Positions 20,130 to 28,431 of a DNA stretch of 64,000 nt are shown one piece after another. How positions within the stretch are numbered: the first letter of the stretch is position 1; every line of letters begins with the position of its first letter. Source of the DNA: Francisella sp. SYW-9 (GTDB taxonomy: Bacteria; Pseudomonadota; Gammaproteobacteria; Francisellales; Francisellaceae); the NCBI RefSeq assembly GCF_008711465.1, contig NZ_VXKQ01000030.1, positions 1 through 64,000 on the forward strand. Reading direction: 5' to 3'. The notes beneath the pieces were generated by a model. The model was given only the letters and a program-made list of their open reading frames with translations. It ran no database searches and had not been told where the DNA came from. The translations under genes and the position numbers were made by a program.

Positions 20130-21594
20130 TCTTCAAAAATTACATAACTGTAGTTTACCAAAATATGAGCGTAATAATTTAAAACAAGGAATATTACACA
20201 TCGGTATAGGAGCTTTTCACCGAGCTCATCAGGTATTTTATATTGATAAGCTACTTAATTCTGGCAATAAAGATGCTCTAAACTGGGGCTATATAAGTGG
20301 TACTATTAGGACTAACCAAAAACTAATAAATGATCTAAAAGCAAATGATTGCCTATATACACTATCTACTAATGATGAATCAGGAACTAAAAACACTCTA
20401 ATAGGTGCTCTAAGAGATGTCTACTTTGCAGGTAATAGTCAGTCTCAAAGCTTAATTACTAAAATTTCAGATCCAAATATAAAGATAATCACCTATACAG
20501 TAACAGAAAAAGGTTATTACGTTGATTTATCAACTCAAGAATTAGATTTTGAAAATCCAGATATTATTTATGATTTAGATAACATTAAAGCTCCTAAAAC
20601 TGCTATAGGAATTACAGTTGCTGGATTATATAAACGTTGGCAAGAAAATCCTGAAGCTATTACTCTACTAAGTTGTGATAACATGCCAAACAATGGCAAG
20701 ATCCTACGAAAAGCTATTCTTGAGTTTTCAAACAAATTAGATAATGAGTTAAGCTCATGGATATCTAAAAATGTAAGCTTCCCTAGCTCTATGGTTGATA
20801 GAATTGTTCCTGCTGTTACGCAACAAACATTAGATAATATTGAAAGTATGATTGGCCAGAAAGATATCTCCGCGGTGGCAACTGAAGAGTTCTCTCAATG
20901 GGTTATCGAAGATGATTTTGCTAATGGACGCCCTGCTCTAGAAAAAGTTGGGGTTGAGTTTGTTGAAGATATTGATCCATTTGAGAAATTAAAACTAACT
21001 ATGTTAAATGGTAGTCATAGTTTGATTGCTTATCTTGGTGCATATGCTGGCTTGAAAACAGTAGATGAAGTTATATCTCAGCCTGAGTTTTATACCTTTA
21101 TTAGAAAATATATGTTAGAAGTCGCTGCTCCTTTAGTTGAGGGTCTACCTCAAGAAGTCTCAACTTCAGAATATGCTGATAAGCTTTTACATAGATTTGC
21201 TAACCCTCATCTAAAACATAAAACTGAGCAAATAGCTATGGATGGCTCCAAAAAGATCCCTCAAAGATGGTTAGGCTCTTTAGAGCATCTTTTAAAAAAC
21301 AAACAAAATTACGATATTTTAGCTCTTGGTATAGCTGGATGGATATTATTTTGTAGTGGAAAAAATCAGTATGGTAAAGATCTACAAATTAGCGATCCAT
21401 TACAAGATACTTACAAATCCATATATCAAAACAATAATCAATATAAAGATATAGTTAATAGCTTCTTATCACTAAAGAGTATATTTCCAGATAAGATTGC
21501 TACAGATAAAAACTTACATGAAAAAATAATATTTTTTATTGAGCAAATCAATAAAAATAGTGTCACTAAAACTCTAGCTAAATTAGGAGAATAA
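20122..21594 (+). CDS. uxuB: D-mannonate oxidoreductase (fructuronate reductase)
   Basis: A 490-residue member of the polyol-specific long-chain dehydrogenase family. The N-terminal Rossmann domain begins with HIGIGAFHRAHQVFYID, and the catalytic region holds KLTMLNGSHSLIAYLG with the family Lys-x-x-x-Leu-Asn-x-x-His signature. It reduces D-fructuronate to D-mannonate with NADH. Mannitol dehydrogenase is the close alternative, but the flanking uxuA and uxaC fix the role. Start overlaps the GH31 gene; stop is one base before uxuA, suggesting translational coupling. Confidence 0.93.
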   Translation: MLNLQKLHNCSLPKYERNNLKQGILHIGIGAFHRAHQVFYIDKLLNSGNKDALNWGYISGTIRTNQKLINDLKANDCLYTLSTNDESGTKNTLIGALRDVYFAGNSQSQSLITKISDPNIKIITYTVTEKGYYVDLSTQELDFENPDIIYDLDNIKAPKTAIGITVAGLYKRWQENPEAITLLSCDNMPNNGKILRKAILEFSNKLDNELSSWISKNVSFPSSMVDRIVPAVTQQTLDNIESMIGQKDISAVATEEFSQWVIEDDFANGRPALEKVGVEFVEDIDPFEKLKLTMLNGSHSLIAYLGAYAGLKTVDEVISQPEFYTFIRKYMLEVAAPLVEGLPQEVSTSEYADKLLHRFANPHLKHKTEQIAMDGSKKIPQRWLGSLEHLLKNKQNYDILALGIAGWILFCSGKNQYGKDLQISDPLQDTYKSIYQNNNQYKDIVNSFLSLKSIFPDKIATDKNLHEKIIFFIEQINKNSVTKTLAKLGE

Positions 21595-21595
21595 A

Positions 21596-22786
21596 ATGAT
21601 AGAATCATGGCGTTGGTTTGGGCCAAATGATCCTGTATGTATTGAAGATATTATGCAAACTGGAGTTACAGATATTGTAACTGCTCTTCACCATATTCCT
21701 AATGGTAAAGTATGGCCGATAGATGAAATTCAAAAAAGACAACATGAGGTTGAAAACTCTACCAAGTTAGGAAAAACAAACCTAACTTGGTCTGTTGTTG
21801 AGAGTATACCAGTTCATGAAGATATCAAAAAAGGTAAGTCCACACGTGATGAATACATAGATAATTACTGTCAAAGTATTCGTAACTTAGCAAAATGTGG
21901 TATTAAACTAATTATCTATAACTTTATGCCAGTACTGGACTGGACTCGTACAGATCTAGGTAAGCAAACATCTAAAGGCGCAAAAACATTATCATTTGAT
22001 GAAGTTGCATTTGCAGCTTTTGATATCCATATTCTAAAAAGACAAAATGCTGAGAAAGATTATAAAGCTGATATCATCTCTCAAGCAAAAGAATATTTTG
22101 AGAATATGTCTAATGATGAAATAGAAAAACTTACTGCTAATATAATTGCAGGGCTACCTGGTGCTGAAGAAAGTTTTTCATTAGAGCAATTCCAAGCTGC
22201 CCTTGATGAATATAAAGATGTTAATCAAGAAAGATTACGTGAAAACCTAATCTACTTCCTTAAAAAAGTAATTCCTGTAGCTGAGGAAGTTGGAGCTAAG
22301 TTGGCTATACACCCTGATGACCCTCCTTTTGAGCTATTTGGCTTACCAAGAATTATTAGTACTATAAAGGACTATGATTGGCTATTTGAGAATATCCCAT
22401 CTATGGCTAATGGCATAACATTCTGTGCTGGATCACTAGGTTCTAGATGGGATAATGACCTACCTCTTATGGCTAAAAAAATTGGCAGAAGAATATACTT
22501 TACTCATTTAAGAAATGTTGCGCTTAATCCTGATAATCGTAGTTTTTTTGAAGCTGAGCATTTATGTGGCAATACAGATATGTATGCTCTTATCAAAGAG
22601 ATACTAAAGATTGAGAAAGATTCACAACCAATATATATGCGCCCTGATCATGGCCAACAAATGCTTTCAGATTTAGATAAAAAAACTAATCCTGGATATT
22701 CATGCATTGGGCGTATGAAAGGCCTTGCTGAAGTTCGTGGTGTTGCATATGCTGTTAAAAGAGAATTAGAAAATGAGTCAAAATAA
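21596..22786 (+). CDS. uxuA: Mannonate dehydratase
   Basis: A 396-residue TIM-barrel enzyme that dehydrates D-mannonate to 2-keto-3-deoxy-D-gluconate. Typical features are the N-terminal ESWRWFGPNDPV, VESIPVHEDIK, AIHPDDPPFELFGLPRI and the C-terminal MRPDHGQQM metal-site segment. Full length. The frame overlaps the kdgK start by 14 bases. Confidence 0.97.
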   Translation: MIESWRWFGPNDPVCIEDIMQTGVTDIVTALHHIPNGKVWPIDEIQKRQHEVENSTKLGKTNLTWSVVESIPVHEDIKKGKSTRDEYIDNYCQSIRNLAKCGIKLIIYNFMPVLDWTRTDLGKQTSKGAKTLSFDEVAFAAFDIHILKRQNAEKDYKADIISQAKEYFENMSNDEIEKLTANIIAGLPGAEESFSLEQFQAALDEYKDVNQERLRENLIYFLKKVIPVAEEVGAKLAIHPDDPPFELFGLPRIISTIKDYDWLFENIPSMANGITFCAGSLGSRWDNDLPLMAKKIGRRIYFTHLRNVALNPDNRSFFEAEHLCGNTDMYALIKEILKIEKDSQPIYMRPDHGQQMLSDLDKKTNPGYSCIGRMKGLAEVRGVAYAVKRELENESK

Positions 22787-23738
22787 ACTTTTAGCTATTG
22801 GAGAATGTATGCTTGAACTTAGTGGTCAGATCCAACTAGGTTCTCAAGCTAAACTAAACTTTGGTGGAGATGTTTTAAATACAGCGTTGTATTTTGCAAG
22901 GCTTAGTGGAGATGTCTCTTTTCTTACAGCTCTTGGTAATGATAATTTTTCTACTCAAATGATATCCAACTGGGATACTGAAAATATTGATACCTCAAAA
23001 GTTTTAAAAATAAAAGACAAAGTCCCTGGTTTATACGCAATTCAAACAGATAATAAAGGAGAAAGAAGCTTCTATTACTGGCGCGAGCAAGCCCCTATTA
23101 AGGAAATCTTTAACTATCTATCAATAGAAGATCTAAAACAATATACTAAAGAATATAAGTATCTATATTTTTCTGGTATTTCACTTTCTAGGTGGGATGA
23201 TAAGCAGTTAGAAATATTTGTAAATTGGTTAAAATCTTTTAAAGCCTCTGGTGAAAATAAAGAAATTATTTTTGATTTAAATTATCGTCCGAAATGCTGG
23301 CAATCAAAAGAGCAAACAAAAGCTTACTTAGATAAAGTTTTAAAATATGTAACTATAGTTCTTACAACTTTTGATGATGAAGAACTTCTTTTTGATGATA
23401 CAGGATATCAGCAAACCCTTGATAGATACAATAATTTCAATATCCCTATTGTTATCATAAAGCATGGTATAAATCCTACTGTATTACAACATCAAGATTC
23501 AGTTAACTTAATTAAAGCTACTAAAATAGTTATACCTATAGATACAACAGCCGCTGGAGATAGCTTTAATGCAGCTTTCTTAGCAGCTTTTGCAAATAAA
23601 CTAGGCTTAGAAGCAAGTATTAAATTTGCTCAAAATTTTGCTGCTGAAATTATTCAGCATCATGGTGCTATAATTGATAAAAAGCATACTGATAAATATA
23701 TAAATAAGTTAAAGGAGCTAACAAATGCCAATAGCTAA
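22773..23738 (+). CDS. kdgK: 2-keto-3-deoxygluconate kinase
   Basis: A 321-residue PfkB-family sugar kinase. It phosphorylates 2-keto-3-deoxygluconate to KDPG. The N-terminal substrate lid carries FGGDVLNTALYFARL and the C-terminal PfkB signature reads DTTAAGDSFNAAFLAAF, with the catalytic Asp in AAGDS (usually GAGDS; Gly to Ala is a mild change). It lies between uxuA and eda with overlaps of 14 bases on each side. Confidence 0.93.
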   Translation: MSQNKLLAIGECMLELSGQIQLGSQAKLNFGGDVLNTALYFARLSGDVSFLTALGNDNFSTQMISNWDTENIDTSKVLKIKDKVPGLYAIQTDNKGERSFYYWREQAPIKEIFNYLSIEDLKQYTKEYKYLYFSGISLSRWDDKQLEIFVNWLKSFKASGENKEIIFDLNYRPKCWQSKEQTKAYLDKVLKYVTIVLTTFDDEELLFDDTGYQQTLDRYNNFNIPIVIIKHGINPTVLQHQDSVNLIKATKIVIPIDTTAAGDSFNAAFLAAFANKLGLEASIKFAQNFAAEIIQHHGAIIDKKHTDKYINKLKELTNANS

Positions 23739-24273
23739 ATTACTTGAAGATAATCCTCTTATACCTGTAGTTTCTGTTGATACTCTTGAAGAGGCAAATA
23801 ATGCAATAAAAAAAGTTAAAGGAAAAGGCCTTAATATAATTGAATTTACTTTAAGAACTCCAAACTCTTTTGATGTTATTCGACAAGTGATCAGATCTAA
23901 TCACGACCTAATTATTGGTGTAGGAACTATAACAAATTTTGAGCAATTTAGAAAGGCAATGTATCTTGAAGCTGATTTCTATGTTTCTCCCGGTAGTAGC
24001 CATGATTTACTGAACTTTGCTCGTGAACACAACCTTAAATATTTACCAGGTGCTATAACACCTTTTGAAATCATGACAGCTATGGGCTATGGTTTTAATA
24101 TAGTTAAATTTTTTCCAGCTGAAGCATTTGGTGGAGTAAAGGTTTTAAAAAACTACAAATCCGTATTTGCTGATGTAAAATTCTGTGCTACAGGTGGAGT
24201 TAACTCTGAAAACCAGCACGAATATTTAGACCTGGAAAATGTTATTGCGATAGGAAGTTCATCGTTAATATAA
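23725..24273 (+). CDS. eda: KDPG aldolase, short C-terminus
   Basis: A 182-residue class I aldolase that splits KDPG to pyruvate and glyceraldehyde-3-phosphate. The catalytic Glu is in EFTLRTPNSFDVIR, and the Schiff-base Lys is in IVKFFPAEAFGGVK, with GVGTIT and the phosphate-binding ATGGV also present. The protein stops right after AIGSSSLI, where homologues usually read GGSW and then continue for another 20-25 residues with a terminal helix. It therefore lacks that last helix; all active-site residues are kept. A GGAG site for uxaC lies just after its stop. Confidence 0.9.
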   Translation: MPIAKLLEDNPLIPVVSVDTLEEANNAIKKVKGKGLNIIEFTLRTPNSFDVIRQVIRSNHDLIIGVGTITNFEQFRKAMYLEADFYVSPGSSHDLLNFAREHNLKYLPGAITPFEIMTAMGYGFNIVKFFPAEAFGGVKVLKNYKSVFADVKFCATGGVNSENQHEYLDLENVIAIGSSSLI

Positions 24274-24286
24274 AAGGAGAAAATAT

Positions 24287-25702
24287 ATGTTAAGCGATAA
24301 CGTGTTAATGCCTATTGATAAACAAACAAGAGATTTAGCCCTTGAGATTTATCAACATATCAAAAATCTACCGATAATTAGTCCTCATGGACATACAGAT
24401 CCCGCATGGTTTGATGAAAATAAGCCTTTTGAAAATCCTGTTGAGCTGCTTATAAAGCCAGATCATTACATTTTTAGAATGTTCTACTCTCAAGGATTAA
24501 GATTAGAAGATTTTGGTATTTCACGAAAGGATGGCAAAGCTGTTGAGCTAGATCCTAAAAAAATATGGCAAAAAGTTGCAGAAAACTGGTATTTATTTAG
24601 AGGCACTCAAGTTGGTCTATGGTTTGATGCTCAGTTAAAAACAGTATTTAACTATAACAAACCTTTTACACCTGATACCGCCAATGAACTATATGAACAT
24701 ATTGATAACTGTTTAAAACAAAAAGAATTTCTTCCTCGTGAGATATGTAATAGGTTTAACATAAAAGCTATCGCAACTACTGATGACGTAGCTGATGATC
24801 TAACTCATCATAGAAATATTGCTAATTCTGATTTTAACTGTCAAATAATACCTACATTTCGTCCAGATAGTGTTACAAATCCTGAGCTACACCCAGTTCA
24901 TAAAAACATTAAAAAATTATCCAAAAAACTTAATACAAAAATAGATTCATATGATGATTTTATTCAGGTTTTAGCGGAAAGACGTGAATTCTTTAAAGCT
25001 AATGGTGCTACAGCTTCAGATCATGGTGTTACAGTGCCAAATACTTATGATTTAGATAAAACTGAGCGTCGTAGTTTATTTAAAAAAATTATTTCTAATA
25101 CAGCTACTTCTAAAGAAAAACAAGTCTTTAGTGGACAAATGCTTACAGAAATGGCAAAGATGGCTACTGATGATGGACTTGTAATGCAGATCCATGCTGG
25201 TGTTTTTAGAAATCATAACACAAGAATCCAAAGAAAATTCGGTAATGATAGAGGCTGTGATATTCCCCTTAAATGTGATTATGTAAATGGTTTATATCCC
25301 CTTTTAAGTAAAGTAGGCAATAATCGTAATTTTAAAACAGTTTTATTCACTATGGATGAATCAACTTACTCACGTGAGCTAGCTCCTCTAGCTGGACACT
25401 ATCCTAGTGTCTTTTTAGGTCCTCCATGGTGGTTTAATGATTCTGCAGAAGGAATGAAAAGGTTTCGTCACGCTGTAACAGAAACAGCCGGTTTTTATAA
25501 TTGCTCTGGATTTATAGATGACACTCGTGCCCTATTATCTATCCCGGTTAGACATGATATAGCTCGACGTGTAGATGCTGTGTATCTAGCTGAAATGGTA
25601 CTTTTAGGTAGAATATCTAAACAAGATGCTTTAGATATAGCTTATGATTTGACTTACACTCAATCTATTAAAATATTTAATATGAATATTACGGAGAAAT
25701 AA
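24287..25702 (+). CDS. uxaC: Glucuronate (uronate) isomerase
   Basis: A 471-residue amidohydrolase-fold isomerase that converts D-glucuronate to D-fructuronate (and galacturonate to tagaturonate). The N-terminal metal site is in SPHGHTDPAWF; QIHAGVFRNHN and FLGPPWWFNDSAEGMKRFR are further family blocks. Full length, with a GGAGAA ribosome site. It links the oxygenase product (glucuronate) to uxuB. The next gene begins 4 bases after its stop. Confidence 0.97.
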   Translation: MLSDNVLMPIDKQTRDLALEIYQHIKNLPIISPHGHTDPAWFDENKPFENPVELLIKPDHYIFRMFYSQGLRLEDFGISRKDGKAVELDPKKIWQKVAENWYLFRGTQVGLWFDAQLKTVFNYNKPFTPDTANELYEHIDNCLKQKEFLPREICNRFNIKAIATTDDVADDLTHHRNIANSDFNCQIIPTFRPDSVTNPELHPVHKNIKKLSKKLNTKIDSYDDFIQVLAERREFFKANGATASDHGVTVPNTYDLDKTERRSLFKKIISNTATSKEKQVFSGQMLTEMAKMATDDGLVMQIHAGVFRNHNTRIQRKFGNDRGCDIPLKCDYVNGLYPLLSKVGNNRNFKTVLFTMDESTYSRELAPLAGHYPSVFLGPPWWFNDSAEGMKRFRHAVTETAGFYNCSGFIDDTRALLSIPVRHDIARRVDAVYLAEMVLLGRISKQDALDIAYDLTYTQSIKIFNMNITEK

Positions 25703-25706
25703 TAAC

Positions 25707-27104
25707 ATGCAACCTCAACAAAAATCGGCTAAATTATATGTAATTATAATAGTAGCTGTCGCTGCAATCGGCGGCTTACTATTTGGTTTTGATACATCTA
25801 TTATTGCTGGAGCAACACCTTTTGTTCAAAAAGAATTTTCAGCTGAACATTGGCAACTAGAGTTGGTTGTTAGCTTCTGTGTTTTAGGTGCTTTTTTTGG
25901 TGCACTTGTAAGTGGTTATTTTACTGATAAGTTTGGTCGTAAAAAAGCAATGATTGCTACAAGTCTACTTTTTGTAATTGGTACATTAATAGCTGCGTTA
26001 GCACCAAATATAGAGACTTTAATTTTTGGTAGATTTATCTTAGGTGCAGCTATAGGTATTGCTTCATTTGCAGCACCTTTATTTATAGCTGAAGTTGCAC
26101 CTGCTTCTAAAAGAGGATCTCTAGTACTTTGGAATGGTGCTTTTCTTACAGGTGGACAGGTTATCGCTTTTTTAGTTGATTACTATTTTACAAGTAGTGG
26201 TAGCTGGCGTGCTATGGTTGCTACAGGGTTAATCCCAGCTGTTTTACTTTTTATTGGTATGTGTTTTATGCCATATTCGCCAAAGTGGTTATTTTCTAAA
26301 GGTAAGAAAAGTGAGGCTTATGAAACTTTATCTAAGATCCGAGAAACTGAGCATGATGTTTCTGAAGAATTAACTGCTATTAAAAATAATCTAGAAAACT
26401 CTAGTCGACTTAAGTTCTCCGCTATTTTTAATAAAACAGTTCGTCCCGTTCTTTATATAGGTTTAGCACTTGGTATATTCCAACAATTCTTTGGCATAAA
26501 TACAGTAATGTATTATGGGCCTTATATAATGTCAAACATAGGCTTCCAAGGTGATGAAATGAAGATGCTTATGACACTATCTTTAGGTCTAGTAAATTTC
26601 ATCGCAACGATTGTTACTATTATATATATTGATAGACTAGGTAGAAGAAAGTTCTTACTAATAGGATCTGCTATGGCAGCATTAAGCTTATTTAGTATGA
26701 TTTATCTACTACATAACGTTTCAAATGGAGCTACTGCTATATTAGCTTTAGTATGTCTTTTGGTATATATTGTAGGTTATTGTATAAGTGTTGGATCTCT
26801 TTTCTGGCTAATTATCTCAGAGATTTTCCCGTTAAATGTAAGAGCTTCTGCTATGAGTTTTGTTGCATCTATTCAATGGTTAGCTAACTTTGTTGTTGCA
26901 GCAACTTTCTTAACTATATTGACAAGCTTAGGAATATCATTTACCTTTGGAATATACGCTTGTATTGCAGCGCTAGCATTTGTAGTAACATATTTCTTTG
27001 TCCCTGAAACTAAGGGCGCACATCTTGAAACTATTGAGAACAACCTTAATAAAGGTGTTCCAACAAGGTATTTAGGTAAAGATGATTATAAGTTTACAAA
27101 TTAA
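25707..27104 (+). CDS. Sugar-porter MFS transporter, probable myo-inositol uptake
   Basis: A 465-residue, 12-helix sugar:proton symporter. Sugar-porter signatures are clear: GFDTSIIAGA in helix 1, DKFGRKKA loop, GRFILGAAIGIASFAAPLFI, QQFFGINTVMYYGP in helix 7, DRLGRRK and the C-terminal PETKGA. The usual PESPRWL is PYSPKWL. Its closest functional classes are IolT, XylE and GalP. Position directly ahead of myo-inositol oxygenase makes inositol the likely substrate (inference); glucuronate or a sugar remains possible. Confidence 0.88.
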   Translation: MQPQQKSAKLYVIIIVAVAAIGGLLFGFDTSIIAGATPFVQKEFSAEHWQLELVVSFCVLGAFFGALVSGYFTDKFGRKKAMIATSLLFVIGTLIAALAPNIETLIFGRFILGAAIGIASFAAPLFIAEVAPASKRGSLVLWNGAFLTGGQVIAFLVDYYFTSSGSWRAMVATGLIPAVLLFIGMCFMPYSPKWLFSKGKKSEAYETLSKIRETEHDVSEELTAIKNNLENSSRLKFSAIFNKTVRPVLYIGLALGIFQQFFGINTVMYYGPYIMSNIGFQGDEMKMLMTLSLGLVNFIATIVTIIYIDRLGRRKFLLIGSAMAALSLFSMIYLLHNVSNGATAILALVCLLVYIVGYCISVGSLFWLIISEIFPLNVRASAMSFVASIQWLANFVVAATFLTILTSLGISFTFGIYACIAALAFVVTYFFVPETKGAHLETIENNLNKGVPTRYLGKDDYKFTN

Positions 27105-27121
27105 TTTTAAGGAGAAATAAA

Positions 27122-28099
27122 ATGTCTCAAACAGCTGAAAATACTTTCGGAGAATTTCGTAACTATACAGATAGTAAGTTCCAAGACCGCGTAGAAAGAA
27201 CTTATAGAGAAATGCATATTAATCAAAATCCTGATTATGTTACCCAAATGAAGAAAAAATACTTTAAACTTAAATTAGGTAATATGGATGTTTATGAGGT
27301 ATTTAAACTTCTTGAAGATGTTCATGATGAGAGTGATCCTGATAATGATCTACCACAAATTGAACATGCATATCAAACAGCTGAAGCTTGCCAAAATAAG
27401 TTTTTGAAAAATGACTCTGAAATTAGAGATAACGCTTTAATTAGTTCATTGTTTAGAGATCATGAATGGCAAAGTCTTCCTAAAGTATGGCAGGATTTCT
27501 ACACAGAAAAACAGAGCTTAAGCAATTTATATAGCCATATTAAGGACTGGTCATGGTTCCCACTAGTTGGCTTTATACACGATTTAGGTAAAATCATGAC
27601 TCTACCAGATTATGGTCAATTACCACAATGGTCAACTGTTGGTGATACCTATCCAGTAGCTTGTCCTTTTGCTAGTGCTAATGTTTTTTCTCATAAAGAG
27701 TTTGTAGAAGAATCTAAGGACTATGATAAGTATAATTCACAATCAGAAACTCATTATGGGAAATATGAAAAAGGATGTGGCTTTGATGATGTTGATATGA
27801 GTTTTGGTCATGATGAATATATTTATAAAGTTTTTGAACAAGGTAGTGATATACCTTATGAAGGCTTATATCTTCTTCGCTATCACTCTTTCTATCCTTG
27901 GCATACACCACAAACAGGCGGATTAGCATATCAAGAGCTTGCTAGTGAAAAAGATTGGTTACTACTTCCTTTATTAAAAGCTTTCCAAAAAGCTGACCTA
28001 TATTCAAAATTACCTGAACTACCACCCAAAGAGGTTTTAGAGAAAAAATATACCGCACTACTAGATAAATGGGTTCCTAAGAAAAAAATAAATTGGTAA
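27122..28099 (+). CDS. myo-Inositol oxygenase
   Basis: A 325-residue non-haem di-iron HD-domain oxygenase that cleaves myo-inositol with O2 to D-glucuronate. All six metal ligands known from the mammalian enzyme have counterparts: His in the IEHAYQTAEAC segment, HD in VGFIHDLGK, His in SFGHDEYIYK, His in LRYHSFYPWHT, and Asp in FQKADLYSK. The substrate-lid C-terminus (LPELPP...YTALLDKWVP) is also conserved. The N-terminus is about 40 residues longer than in mammals. Last gene of the operon, with an AAGGAG site. MIOX is best known from eukaryotes and scattered bacteria, so gain by transfer is likely. Confidence 0.95.
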   Translation: MSQTAENTFGEFRNYTDSKFQDRVERTYREMHINQNPDYVTQMKKKYFKLKLGNMDVYEVFKLLEDVHDESDPDNDLPQIEHAYQTAEACQNKFLKNDSEIRDNALISSLFRDHEWQSLPKVWQDFYTEKQSLSNLYSHIKDWSWFPLVGFIHDLGKIMTLPDYGQLPQWSTVGDTYPVACPFASANVFSHKEFVEESKDYDKYNSQSETHYGKYEKGCGFDDVDMSFGHDEYIYKVFEQGSDIPYEGLYLLRYHSFYPWHTPQTGGLAYQELASEKDWLLLPLLKAFQKADLYSKLPELPPKEVLEKKYTALLDKWVPKKKINW

Positions 28100-28105
28100 T
28101 TAATC

Positions 28106-28147
28106 CTTTATTATAAACTTTCACCTATAAAACTTACGCTCGAATAT
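28106..28147. repeat. Left copy of a 42-bp direct repeat flanking the accessory insertion
   Basis: These 42 bases, starting CTTTATTATAAACTTTCACC, are identical to 30241-30282, 2,135 bases away in the same orientation. In the right copy they cover the last codons and 3' flank of the DMT-like gene. Homology continues at lower identity for about 50 bases beyond. Confidence 0.9.
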
Positions 28148-28196
28148 GTTTTCTAAAAACTTTATCAAAACTTAAAGCAAAACAAGCAACCTTAGT
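28134..28196 (-). pseudogene. 3' remnant of a DMT-like transporter paralogue
   Basis: Read on the minus strand, the last 20 codons before a TAA encode ACFALSFDKVFRKHIRA, which aligns with AGFALNLDKVFKRYIRA at the end of the transporter at 30269-31129. The remainder of this copy is missing, replaced by unrelated sequence. It is a paralogue or partial duplication truncated when the locus was rearranged. Confidence 0.7.
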
Positions 28197-28431
28197 TAGA
28201 TAATTACTTTATATCTAAATACTTGTAGTTATTGATTTTAATTGGACTAATAATGCACTGAGGTTAAATTAGTTTGTGCTTTTATTTGACTACGATCAAA
28301 GATTATTTTTGTACACAGAACTTGATAATATCTAAAAATAAAGATGTTACTATAATTAGTATTTTCTACTGAAGACAATATAAAAGTTAAAGACTATTCT
28401 TTATTAAGAATTAACTATTAACAATAATCAT

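Larger units (their letters stand above)
28100..28431. other. Junction region left of the accessory insertion
   Basis: About 330 bases between the MIOX gene and the unrecognised gene at 28432. Its first 100 bases hold the direct repeat and transporter remnant described separately. The rest is AT-rich without clear motifs and should contain the promoter of the next gene; no Shine-Dalgarno sequence precedes the ATG at 28432. Confidence 0.5.
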
